Positions 24,124 to 34,735 of a stretch of DNA of 64,000 bases are shown here, in pieces. Each line of letters opens with the position of its first letter. The first letter of the stretch is position 1. Origin of the DNA: Ochotona curzoniae (taxonomy: Eukaryota; Chordata; Mammalia; Lagomorpha; Ochotonidae); NCBI RefSeq assembly GCF_017591425.1, contig NW_024466004.1, positions 34,846,501 through 34,910,500 on the forward strand, read 5' to 3'. Below the pieces are notes generated by a model. The model saw only the letters and a program-made list of their open reading frames with translations. It did no database searches and had not been told where the DNA came from. The translations under genes and the position numbers were made by a program.

Positions 24124-24452
24124 TTTTTTTTTAAGATTTATTTATTTATTAGAAAGTCAGATATACAGACAGGAGGAGAGACAGAGAGGAAGATCTTCCG
24201 TCCGATGATTCACTCCCCAAGTGAGCACAATGGCTGATGCTATGCCGATCCGAAGCCAGGATCCAGGAACTTCTTCTGGGTCTCCCACGCGGTGCAGGGT
24301 CCAAAGCTTTGAGCTGTCCTCGACTGCCTTCCCAGGCCACAAGCAGGGAGATGGATGGGAAGTGGAGCTGCTGGGATTAAAACCGGCGCCCATATGGGAT
24401 CCTGGGGCGTTCAAGGCAAGGAATTTAGCTGCTAGGCCATGCCACCGGGCCC
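24124..24452 (-). repeat. Young CSINE with target-site duplication
   Basis: Full-length minus-strand C-repeat, tail AAGATTTATTTATTTATTAG, 5' end CCACCGGGCCC. Flanks CAACAATAATAATTTCTT (about 24107-24124) and CAACAATAGCAATTTCTT (24452-24469) differ at a single base, so this copy is young. Confidence 0.97.
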
Positions 24453-24510
24453 AACAATAGCAATTTCTTAAAGACTAGTTGCCAGGTGGAATCAGAATAT
24501 TTTCAATGTG

Positions 24511-24850
24511 AGCCTGGCATGGCAGCCTAGCAGCTAAAGTCCTCACCCTGAGCACGCCAGTACCCCATATAGGCACCGGTTCTAATCCCAACTGTCCTGC
24601 TTCCCATCCAGCTCCCTGCTTGTGGTCTGGGAAAGCAGTCGAGGACAACCCAAAGCCTTGGGGTCCTGCACCCACTTGGGAGACCTGGAGGAAGTTCCTG
24701 GTTCCTGGCTTTGGATTGGTACAGCACGGGCCATTGTAGCCACTTGGGTAGTGAACCATTGGACAGATCTTTCTCTGTATCTCTCCTCCTCTCTGTAGAT
24801 CTTACTTTGCAATAAAAATAAATAAATCTTAAAAAATCTTGAAAATAAAT
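24511..24850 (+). repeat. Young CSINE with target-site duplication
   Basis: Full-length plus-strand C-repeat from AGCCTGGCATGGCAGCC to AATAAATAAATCTTAAAAAATC, with an A box near 24528 and B box-like GGTTCTAATCC near 24578. TTTTCAATGTG flanks it at about 24500-24510 and 24853-24863. It lies head-to-head with the preceding CSINE, 58 bases apart. Confidence 0.97.
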
Positions 24851-24863
24851 CTTTTTCAATGTG

Positions 24864-27114
24864 CTTTCTTTATTCTGATACACTGTACTCTGATAAAATC
24901 ATTGGTCTGTCTCGTTTGTGACTCTTTTTCCCATAAATGATTCTTTCACTTCTTATTATATAATACCCAGCAATCACATTGATCTATTAGATCAAAATGA
25001 AATCATAAGGTCTGAAAGAACTAAAAGCTTTTAAGCTTTTGGTAGTTAGTGCAAGTTTTCCAAAATCATGTATTCTGCATTAATATTAATATTTTATCAC
25101 TGACAACAAATATTATCAGTTGTTTTTATTGTAAAGATGGTCTTAATTTTTTCAGTTTTGAGAAAGTGTATACCCAAGTCTGATGAACTTGGGCTGTCTG
25201 ACAAACTTTACCAGAACTTCAGTCTGTCAAAAATTCTTTCACCTGAAAGAATAGGGTATTTCTTGTAGAAAAGTAGTGAGTTCAGTTCACAACACAAATA
25301 GTTACACAGATAGCTTTTTTGAATAGAAGTTGTCACTTTGGTAGGGTTGTACGTACTTCCCATAGATAATATAGGAGATATACACTTAAGAGTCAAGACA
25401 ATAACCTATATTAGAATTTTAACAGAATTCCTTTCTAAAAAATTTTAAGTATGTATGTATGTATTGCTGCCAAAGACTTTAATAGCATTTTTCTATTGCT
25501 AGAGAGGCCAGTATTGTTGTAATGCTTAGAACTATGTAATACTACTTGGGTGATGCTGATGTGAAACAAATCTATTGTGCTTTCAGATGGACAAAAGTGT
25601 AGCCCATATACATCTTGCATTTGCAACATCTCTTCATTGTATCAGGAAGCCAGGCCTGGAGATTTACATAGATCTTGTTAGTTTGTGTAATTCAGTTCAT
25701 GGTTATCCTAGAAAAGGGAAGTCACCATGTATTTCTCAGAATGTGTCTTGCGATTAGGTGATACATGGCTGTAAAGTCAATAAAAGCATCAAACATCAGG
25801 AATGATTTGTTCTCACAATAAAATCCATTGCCCTTGCCCTACTCTTTCTGTGTGCAAATTTTAATTGCTTAAAATTCTCTATGCCTCAGATTTTTCCAAT
25901 GTCAGTAATAATAATAATAACATCTATGGAGATTTCTCTTTTTTCATAATTTCAGGCTTTTCATTGACAGCATCTCTGACTCATGAGTGTGAAATTATCT
26001 ATGAGACTTTTCTGTGATAAAAATACAACTGTATCTTACCTTTTGGAAGTATGATGACATCACAATGCTGCTTGATAGTTTCTTCTTGAAGCCTTTTTAA
26101 AAATAAACTAACTAGTGGCAAGGAAAAAGTTGAACCAGAACATGAACTACCTTAATGTTAGCACCTGCTACATTTTTATCCACAGGCAAAGGACAAGGGT
26201 AGCTCTTAGCCCCTTACACAATAGGATTGACTTACTTTGAGTGATGATAGTTATATTGAAAAAGGTCGACTTTCATTATAAGGCTAGAGAATTTAATGAC
26301 TGGATAGCATAAAATATTACTCTTGACATGCTTGACATTTTCCTTTATTAGAAAACATTTTCAAATAGCTAAGGAACAGCACCATTAGCACAAATGTTTA
26401 ATTTTGTAGAATACTAGTCTGAGGGTTGGCTGGCATAGGATGAGACATCCTGCCTAATATGAATTCCTAAGTCTGAATGCAGTCTTTGAATTTGAATAAA
26501 GGCTTAAGTACTTGACAAAAATATTGTCTTCATTCTGGCATGAACTTTGAGCAATATCTCAGCCTATGTTTATCCAATTTTAAGAGGGATCCATGGTGTA
26601 TGAACAGAGTAGCACATTTTCCTCCTAAGGCCTGGTTCTGTAATCCTTGTGTGGAAATGTTTCTTTGAGAATAGTATTCAATGGAGCCTGTGCTTCAGGA
26701 GTTCCTTCAGTCAGGAATAAGCAAAGTCCAATGAAGTCAATGAGTTTGGGAGATGCTATCTTTAAGATGAGACCCCCCATGATAGCAAGTTGGAAGATGA
26801 CAGGGTGTTGTCCTTATGAGTTAACAACATTTGACAATGAATTCTCTCTACACCATTCACCTAAAAACAAACTATCTATATGAGCTTTAGGTGGCACCTA
26901 GTATGGTAAAAAATAAAGGCTCAATTTTAGATGGGGCTATGTAAGGTATTGTTACATGACTTTGCATTTCTGTGATCCATTTCTCTGATGTTTGTGAGCC
27001 AACATCGGGCTTGATGTGGAGCAAAACAAAGCAATAGAATGATCTGAGAGGTATATCTATACAATAAGAATAGTCATAAATGCACAAAGATGATGTTGTA
27101 TTGAGTAACCAACT
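24864..27114. other. Unclassified DNA with simple repeats
   Basis: No gene or confident interspersed repeat. It holds a (GTAT)n run at 25449-25464 and a (TAA)n run at 25904-25921. Confidence 0.5.
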
Positions 27115-27400
27115 GAAGGATGTTTTACTTGACAAGTAAAGATACAGACACAGAGAGACAGAAACAGAGACAGAAATGGTTTCCAACTGCTGGTTTCACC
27201 CCTCGCATGCCCAAATAGCTAAAACTAAGAAAGAAAGAACCAGGGCAAAGAGGCCAATTACTTGAGCCATCACTGCTGCCTCCAGCAGTCTTCATTAGTG
27301 GGAAGCTGAAAATTAGTAGCCAAAGTCAGTAATCAAAAACAGGCACTCACATGTGGGCCATGAACATCTTAACTTGTAACCTACATGCTCATTCCTAGAT
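27115..27400 (-). repeat. Old CSINE
   Basis: Diverged minus-strand C-repeat with a CAGAGAGACAGAAACAGAGACAG-like 3' end, CTTGAGCCATCACTGCTGCCTCC (about 27262), TTCATTAGTGGGAAGCTGA and GGCACTCACATGTGG. These are signatures of the older rabbit-like subfamily. Confidence 0.8.
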
Positions 27401-28258
27401 TGTAGATTTTCAGCCGACTCATAACCCATCAGAACAGTATGATTGTGTATCATGTGCTTAATGTATACCAGCTGCTTTGATCATTGGATGACAGTTAACT
27501 ATGTTTTATATAGCCCATCTCTGCAAGAGATAATGCATCCTAGAAAATAAGAATGACCAGCAGTCAAGAGTACTCTTGGCTATGTGAAGGAAAGAATATG
27601 AAATTTTCCCATGTATTTTAGAAGCAATATAGTCTTCAAATACATATGTTAAGTGAATAAATAAGTAGATAAATATGCAAGGAGTTATGAGAAATCCATC
27701 ATTAGAAAATACCAGGCATCTTCAATAACTTGCTTTGGTAGCATAACTTATTTAGTTTCTTCAGCCCCTTGAGCTCAACTTAATCCTTGCATAAAGTGAC
27801 AGCTGGAAGCAGTATTTCAGTTTTACAACTTTCAAAATATTTCTTGCAGTCAAGTATCTGGGTTTCTGCCCGTGTTTGTTTTCGCACCTCCTTGTGCTAC
27901 ACAGCAACCCTGCCTTCTACAAGCCAAGGCCAGACAGAGCCTGAAAGGCAAGTTCCAAATGGCTGACAGTGCCATATTTCAGACACAGGAAGGCATCTCT
28001 CTTTGCTTTATCTCTATTTTCTTTCTTAGCATCAAGGAGAGTGGTTTTGCTATGAAGTGACACTTCAATTATGCCTATCTTTCGCTAATGGTCAATAATT
28101 CACCAGCCCTGAAAGAAAAGGTAGGACACAGGTGTCAACAGACGAAAAAGTATTATGAATCTCTTCTTCACCTATTTCAATGCTTCTAATGGGAACCAAC
28201 TTCTCTCAGTAACCTCTTCTCCATGGCCACTTAACATTCTACTGAGGCAAAGAGTAGA
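27401..28258. other. Unclassified DNA
   Basis: No gene or confident repeat. The plus-strand frame at 27872-28060 shows no recognisable domain. Confidence 0.5.
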
Positions 28259-28435
28259 TGTTATAGTTTGATGGCTGAATGTAGTCCAAATGCCCATGTG
28301 TTAAAGGCTTAGTACTCAGGATGGCAATACTGGAAGGTGGTGAAACATTCAGCATGTGGCTCTAGCAGGTAGTAAATAAGTGGTTGTAGGAAATGCCCTT
28401 GGGAACCAGTGCTCAGGAAAGGGTTACTGCAAAAT

Positions 28436-28480
<45 letters not shown>

Positions 28481-28683
28481 TCTATGTGTGTCTGTGTCTC
28501 CTGGCTTACGATGTGACTCCAACATTTGTCTCAACGTAGCCATCTCCTATCCTCATCAAAGGCCAAAGCAATGGGACTGCTAATCTTGGAGTTTCAATTT
28601 CCAAATCTATGGGATAAGCAAACCTTTTTATGGTTTAATTATGTCAAACATTTATTATACAATTGAAAACTGACTAATACTCA
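28259..28683 (+). mobile_element. Solo LTR, MaLR-like
   Basis: Begins TGTTATAGTTTGATGGCTGAATG and ends AACTGACTAATACTCA, so it has TG...CA termini. Internal order CCCATGTGTTAAAGGCTTAGT, GGCAATACTGGAAGGTGGTG, CCAAAGCAATGGGACTGC and AAGCAAACCTTTTTATGG matches a common ancient mammalian LTR. The pyrimidine-rich segment that is normally short here has expanded into a (TC)n microsatellite. No internal viral sequence, so a solo LTR. Confidence 0.6.
28437..28479. repeat. (TC)n microsatellite
   Basis: About 21 uninterrupted TC units inside the LTR; likely length-polymorphic. Confidence 0.97.
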
Positions 28684-28875
28684 TACAGCAGAAACAAAGC
28701 AAAGAGCTGAAGTTAGTTGTTAGAGAGTTGATCAGAGTTTCCAGTAAAGAGTCAGAAAAAGAATTTCAAATCTGGATGATATTAGCTAGGCATCTTAGAT
28801 TTCATAAATGTAAAATAAAATTACATTTATGTTTACAAAAAAGTGTGAAGAGTGTAAGTTAAAACTGTAAGGATT

Positions 28876-29212
28876 GGGGCTTGGTGTGGTGGCCTAGTGG
28901 CTGAAGTCCTCGCCTTGAATGTGCCAGGATCCCATATGGGTGCTGGTTCTAATCCCGGCAGCCCTCCTTGCCATTCAGCTCCCTGCTTGTGGCCTGGGAA
29001 AGTAGTCAAGGATAGCGCAAAGCCTTGGGATCCCGCACCCATGTGGGAGACCTGGAAAAAGTTCTAGTCTTCTGGCTTCAGATCAGCTCAGCTCCAGCCA
29101 TTGTGGTCATTTGGGGAGTGAATCATTGAATAGAGGATCTTCTTTTCTGTCTCTTCTCCTCTCCATATATCTGACTTTGCAATAAAAATAAATAAAAACT
29201 TTCAAAAAAAGA
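28876..29212 (+). repeat. Young CSINE with target-site duplication
   Basis: Full-length plus-strand C-repeat, GGGGCTTGGTGTGGTGGCC to AATAAATAAAAACTTTCAAAAAAA. Flanks AAACTGTAAGGATT (about 28862) and AAATTGTAAGGATT (about 29215) form the target-site duplication. Confidence 0.97.
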
Positions 29213-29348
29213 AAAAATTGTAAGGATTAGATGCATGTTCAATTATTTGGGCTTTCTTTGATTTTGCAAAGCATTTAACAATGTTATTTATGCTACTTTA
29301 TGTCAACTTTCAACATAGTAGGAAAGTTACAGTCAGAATTGATGAAGT

Positions 29349-29440
29349 AAAAAAAATAAAAAAGAAGGAAAGAAGGAAGGAAGGAAGGAGGGAGGGAGGG
29401 AAAGAAGGAAGGAAGGAAAAATGGAAGAAAGAAAAAATGG
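29349..29440. repeat. (GAAG)n purine microsatellite
   Basis: Imperfect GAAG/GGAG/GGGA repeat, purine-only for most of about 85 bases. Confidence 0.95.
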
Positions 29441-29571
29441 AAATTAGAGCAATTAAAAGGTATATATTAACAAATAGTGCAAGTATCATTTGGCTACCAA
29501 CATCTTCTTAGGCCTCTATATCAGATAATGGCTCCCAAAAGTTCTTCAATTAAAAGTCAAGCTCAAGTTTC

Positions 29572-29885
29572 TGGTCCCGTGGCATATTATGTTAAGCCAT
29601 GGCCTATGCTGACAGTATCCCATATAGGCATTCTTTGGAGTCTTAGCTATTCCACTTTCAACCTAGCTCCCTGCTGATGTGCCTGGGAAAGCAGCAGCAG
29701 ATGGCCCAAATGCTTGCAACCCTGCAGCCACATGGGGGATCTGGAAGAAGTTTCCTGTTCCCTAGCTTCGGCCTGGCTTAACTCCAGCTGTTGTGGCCTC
29801 TTGGGAAGTGAACCAGCAGATGAAAGATCTCTGTTTTTCCCTCTGTCCCTTTCAAATAAAGACATAGTTCTTAAAAAAAAAAAAT
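29572..29885 (+). repeat. Old CSINE
   Basis: Plus-strand C-repeat of the older subfamily: CCTAGCTCCCTGCTGATGTGCC, GCAGATGGCCCAAATGCTTGC, ATCTGGAAGAAGTTTCC, GAACCAGCAGATGAAAGATC and a tail ending in A12. Confidence 0.9.
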
Positions 29886-29930
29886 AGTAAGGCTCATAAT
29901 CATGCCCTTCCAGACACATTATCTCTTAGA

Positions 29931-30640
29931 TCACTATTACTATGCTCACTGCGTACTAAATATATGTCAGGCACTTGCTAGGTATGGGTGAATAAGACAG
30001 AACTAAAGTGTTGAGTAACACTTTGGGAGGAAAAACTGGTATACAAACTTCTATCAATCACTGTTATATATGCTGTAAAACCATGGAGATAATACACCTA
30101 AAATCCTGAACCAAAGTGTATAGAAAACTTTCTAGGAAAAATCACTGTTAAATTCAGGTAAAAAGTAAATATTGCACAGGTGAATGAAATCTATGTCTAA
30201 GGGAAAATGTGCACAGTAGCAGAAGTAAAAAAATAAAATATGATTGAGAGAAGAAACAATAAAGCATACTGGCTTGTTGAGATCCGATTTTTAGGTAGTT
30301 AAGAATTTGAGTTTGAATTTTAACTCTAATACAATTAAATGTCAGCACAGACATTAAATAAGAGATAAACATGAGAAATTATAAATTTTAGAAACATTTT
30401 TCCAAAAGTGCAATCAAGAATGGGAGACCAATCAAGAGGCTATGAAGAGAACCTGGAATTTAAATGGTGAGATCCTATACTATGACATTAACAACAGGAA
30501 GGAGAGTATGAAATAAAAAATACAGAAAGATGAGAATACTAAAATTTTAGTATTAAATCACAAATGTGTTTAAAGAGTTATCAGTAAGGAAGAGTAGAAC
30601 TCAAGATGTTCAGTTAATAATTTTGTGACTTTGAGGAATA
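29931..30640 (+). repeat. Ancient mammal-wide repeat, copy 3
   Basis: Same family as at 12.0 and 15.3 kb: ACTAAATATATGTCAGGCACTTGCTAGG (about 29955), GTGAATAAGACAGAAC, and further on GGGAGACCAATCAAGAGGCTAT (about 30423). Family name not assigned. Confidence 0.45.
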
Positions 30641-30783
30641 AACATAATAAACTTGATTTTTGACATGCTATTTTCAGTGATCTTTCATAGATGTTCAAAG
30701 GCTTCCATTGACTCCATAAGGCTGTTTCAAAGCAATGCTGAGGGCAAGAGGCACACTTTGAGAAGTCACAGCATCCTAAATAA

Positions 30784-30805
30784 ACACACACACACACACA
30801 CACAA
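30784..30805. repeat. (AC)n microsatellite
   Basis: About ten AC units. Confidence 0.95.
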
Positions 30806-30908
30806 GACCACAAAATTCACAGTAATTGCATAGTAAGAACAATCTATGTAGGATTTCAATTCTTTGAAGCAAAGCAAGCTGATATTTTAAGCTAATTTCA
30901 CACATATT

Positions 30909-31165
30909 TTTAAACATTTTTCTTATTTTGAAAGTGACAAGGAGATAGAGCTCGTCTCATTTAGTGATTCACTCCACAGATGCCTAAAACAACTAAGATA
31001 GAGAAACTCAATTTAGGCCTACTACGTGGTGTCAGTAACTCAATTATCTGAGCCATCACTTCTGCTTCTTCCATGATCAGAAAATTCACGCCAGGCATAC
31101 TGAACCCAGGAACTCCAATATGGAATGCTGGTGTCTTAACAGGCATCTTAAAATCTAGGCCAAAC
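30909..31165 (-). repeat. Old CSINE
   Basis: Minus-strand C-repeat with GATTCACTCCACAGATGCC, TCTGAGCCATCACTTCTGCTTC, GAACCCAGGAACTCCAATATGG and TGGTGTCTTAACAGGCATC in the order expected for the old subfamily. Confidence 0.85.
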
Positions 31166-31235
31166 ACTCACCTCACACAATCTTTTTGAAGTACCCCGTA
31201 TTAGTTTAAAATGAGGAAGATAAATTAGATCTCTT

Positions 31236-31520
31236 AAAAGATTTATGTATTTATTTAAAGGCAGAGTTACAGAGACAGGGAGATAAAATTAGAGATCTTC
31301 AACTTTGATTCAAATACCTACAGTGACCTGGGCTGGGCCAGCACAAATCCAAGATCCAATAGACTTTTCCAGGTCTCCCAAAGGGGTGTTGGGGCCAATC
31401 ATTTGGGCCATCTTCCTCTGATTTCCAGGCATATTGGCAAGAAATTGATTTGGAATTAGAGCAGCCTGCATTCCAGCATCGCAAGCAAGAGTTTAGCTCA
31501 CTGTACCATAGTTGTGGCCC
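31236..31520 (-). repeat. Old CSINE
   Basis: Minus-strand C-repeat, tail AAAAGATTTATGTATTTATTTAAAGGCAGAG, core TTTGGGCCATCTTCCTCTGATTTCC, 5' end TACCATAGTTGTGGCCC. It lies only about 70 bases from the preceding old CSINE in the same orientation. Confidence 0.88.
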
Positions 31521-32403
31521 AGATTCCTTGAAGTTTATGCCCAAAACACATTTTTCATTATGTAGAAGGTTAATCTAAAGGCTAGTATCATGGAAACCAA
31601 GGGAGGAAAGAGTTTAAACAAACAAGCAGTGCTCAACAGTATGACAGCACTGTGACGTTTCTATGATAATTAAGGTAAGATGATTAGAAGTCAGAGCGAG
31701 TCAAGAAAAGAAAGGAATGGTCAAGCTTGGAGTCCAGACTTACGAGGTTATGCTTCAGGAGCAAACAACACTCATTTTTTAGCATGTTAAAACAATGAAT
31801 GATTATTTTTCATTCCGGTGCAGGTACAAAGCAGGTGGTTATCAGGAGTACTCTGTTTATCTCAGCCAGGGATTTGGGCAAATGAAATCTCCATCTCTGT
31901 ATATGCATTTAGAATTGTTACAACAGGAAAGAAGGCTGCTGTGTTTCACAATACCACTTCATTTTTATTTCACTGGCCAATGTAAGTCATGTGGTCCCAC
32001 AAGGCAAAAAAGAACAATTCTATAATATATCCAGAAAGAGAAAAATTAGATTATTTACACATACCCACAATCAATGGAATAGGGTACTAGCTACAAAAAG
32101 TTGCAAATTTGAAGAGATATTCATATTTCTTTGGATTTTAGAGTGGGACAGTCAATGGTACTACTTAAACATGCCTGTCACCATGCTCCACAGTTCATAC
32201 TTTGTGCTCTCACTTTTTCAGTCTGTCCAATAAACAGCATTAATATTTGGCCACCAACCCCCTAGAAATATCATTCCTGCTGTCTTATGTGGGGTACTTC
32301 TTGTTTTACTTCAAAGAACTGCTCAAGAACTATTTTATGCATGAAACTGTCCTTTCATGAGACTACTTGGCTACTTGTACATAATTAAATTTAGGTACGT
32401 ACA
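31521..32403. other. Unclassified DNA
   Basis: No gene. About 32270-32380 weakly resembles an L2 or MIR segment but too loosely to call. Confidence 0.45.
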
Positions 32404-33031
32404 CAGTAGTTCTTTTTGTTTTCTACAGAGGATTTGTTCCAAGATCTCAGTGGATGCAAGACACTGTGCTTAATACAAAAGCCTGTATGTGCTGGTTTAA
32501 CCTGTTCATCTATAATAATCTCTTCAATCTCTTAGTGTCACAGTAAGAGATTAATAGCAATAACTAATAAAAGAGAACAACCACAGCAGCATATAGTAAT
32601 ACAAATTATGCAAATATGGTCTCCCTACAAATATCTTATTAAATTGTATTCATCCTTCTTGTGATGATTTGATGTGCTACAATGCCTACGTTAGGAGACA
32701 AACTGAAGTGAATGAGTAGCATTATAATACAATGTTAGACTACCAACTAAGGTTTAAAAAAAAAAACATTACTGTGGTATTCTGAAATTCCTACCCATAA
32801 CCAGCAAACATACTGACAAGTGGGAAGGTACCATATTCATCATGGATATGTCAAATAAAGGGATGATTTATGTCCCAGGAAGGACAAGGTAAGATAGTGC
32901 TACTTGAAACAACATGTTATTTAAAATGTATGGGCCATTTCATTATGGAATTTTCTACTTAATATTTATTTTTGATCCTGGTTGGTCACATGTAACATAC
33001 AAAAAAAATTGAGCAAAGGTGAAGACTACTG
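32404..33031 (+). mobile_element. Tigger-type DNA transposon, non-autonomous
   Basis: Starts CAGTAG (32404) and ends CTACTG (33031), followed by TA, as expected for a pogo-like Tc1/mariner element with TA targets. Internal landmarks in the consensus order: TTGTTCCAAGATCTCAGTGGATGC, CACAGTAAGAGATTAATAGCAATAACTAATAA, CTTCTTGTGATGATTTGATG, AATGCCTACGTTAGGAG and a terminal GATCCTGGTTGG segment. About 628 bp with no transposase frame, so it was moved in trans. Heavily diverged; the outer inverted repeat beyond the first bases has decayed. The exact subfamily name is uncertain. Confidence 0.8.
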
Positions 33032-33033
33032 TA

Positions 33034-34285
33034 TTTCTTCAAGTTTCTGTTGTTGATATGTGTCTTTTTCATGTGTCTTGAAATCCATTCTTTCATAATG
33101 CCCTACAGGGAAAGCATATCCCCATTTGTTTCCTTTCTTCCCAGGAGTAAATGACCTTGAAATATGTGCTCAGTCCATGAAATTAACTAAACAATTGTTT
33201 TCTTGAAGACTATAAAAGACCTTTGAGCGAGTTCTTTTAGTCTTCCCACCCCTGAGCAGAGTCATTTACACAATGGTTAATGAAGAAAACTGCAGACTGT
33301 TTTTTTCCATGGCTAAAGAGGCAGGAAATTGAGCTGCAGTAGCCGGGCTCTTATGGAAACTCCACCCCAAGTGCTGGCACCAGGGTAATTTTGCTTATTC
33401 TGCTTTCTGGGACTAGCCCAAACCTGTCAAGTTCTCACTTTTAAAAGCTTGCAGATGCATCCACCACATATTTATACACTTGCTTTCATATGCGAAGAAA
33501 TTGCTACTGAGAAAAGACACCTCATCAAGGCATACCACTGAGTTGTTTTTGTCATGACAAATTTACTCAGAATAATCTTCACCCTCTTGTCCAGCACATC
33601 AGGATCTTTTGCCAGGCTCTCCAAAATCTTACACAGGGTACATTTCTGGGTTCAGAATATAGTGCTGTTCATTGGAAATAGAAATATGCTCATTGGCACC
33701 TAAGGATCAAGACTTTAACTTAGTTCTTCTCATTAGTACAATTTGATCTACAGTTACAACCCCAGATACGCAAATTCAGAGGCACTTTGTTAGTGAAACA
33801 GGTGCACTTTCGTTTCGGCAAAGATTTCCATTATGCACAGAGTTTAAAATTTAGACATAAGTCACTGCATTTTCAAGCCAGAAGGAGTCACAAAAACCAC
33901 CCCCACAAAAAATAAATAGGTCAATACCTAACCCAGACAGACCAGGAAAGGCCTTTTGAAGAAAAGAGGGAAATTGTCAAGTAGTGCGTTCAATGAAATC
34001 TCTGAGACAGCAAAGACAGGATGTGATTAGAAGAAAGCTAAACCACAGATTTCCTCAGGTCAGCATCTATTGTGATCCAGTGAAGCTACTAAATATCTTT
34101 TCCACACAGGTGAGAAAATTATCAGTTCTACTAATCTCAACTTTTGATTCAAAGCAGCAAAAATACTAAAGAAGCCTCACAGCCAGTTTGTAGCCATAAA
34201 TACTTTTCTCTCAAGTGAGTTGACTCCAGTTGGCACTTGGCAGCTCACTGGTCAGCACAGAGGTTTTTGTAAGGAGCCAAGAAAG
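33034..34285. other. Repeat-free interval, possible conserved non-coding DNA
   Basis: About 1.25 kb without any recognised repeat, with moderate GC and several short motifs typical of enhancer-like DNA, such as GGCTAAAGAGGCAGG, CAGTAGCCGGGCTC and TTAACTTAGTTC. The frame at 33984-34169 has no domain. Candidate only. Confidence 0.4.
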
Positions 34286-34400
34286 AGGGGAAATGCAGTC
34301 TGGACTGGAAGTCGGAGGCCTAGGCCTGCTTTCTCTAAGCTACTTGACTGACTCTGGGTAACCGCCAAAATTGATAATGTCGTCTCCTTGAAAACGGTGT
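34286..34400 (+). repeat. MIR fragment
   Basis: CAGTCTGGACTGGAAGTCGGAGGCC, TACTTGACTGACTCTGGGTAACC and GATAATGTCGTCTCC follow the MIR order (tRNA-derived start, TGTGACCTTGGGCAA and CCTCATCTGTAA equivalents). Confidence 0.6.
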
Positions 34401-34654
34401 AAGATGTTTAACATGGGCAACACAACATATTACAGGGGTGTAAGGTCAGTCCCAACACAATCGCTTATGCTTTCCTGCATAGCTCCACCCTTACACACTA
34501 AGTGCATATTCCTAGTTAATCTTTTTTCTCTGCACTCACTTATTTCTACTCCAATTCTCTCAACGGTTTTTCCATTACTATAGGTTTTGATTCTGCTGAT
34601 GGTACCTGTAGCTCCCACACCCACAGCTGAGTTTCTTGGAGAGGTAACAGAAAC

Positions 34655-34735
34655 TGAAACAGAAACTCTATGAGGGCAAATCTCATGGTTGATTTGCACA
34701 CAGTAAGCACTCGATATATACCGATGTGTCATTTT
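34655..34735 (+). repeat. MIR or L2 3' end
   Basis: TTTGCACACAGTAAGCACTCGATATATACC corresponds to the GCACATAGTAAGCACTCAATAAAT terminus. Confidence 0.55.

Noticed and set aside
24520..24590. tRNA-like A and B boxes
   Set aside because: They are the internal polymerase III promoter of the CSINE, repeated in each copy. No sequence folds as a functional tRNA with intact anticodon arm.
24157..24883. Several 60-118-residue frames in both strands around the CSINE pair
   Set aside because: They are internal to SINEs; the same GSxxMG and CLWPGKAV peptides recur at every CSINE in the window.
28437..28479. Possible CRISPR-like or regularly spaced repeat
   Set aside because: Plain dinucleotide microsatellite; genome is mammalian and no spacer structure exists.
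32270..32380. Possible L2 fragment
   Set aside because: Similarity too weak to separate from AT-rich background by eye.
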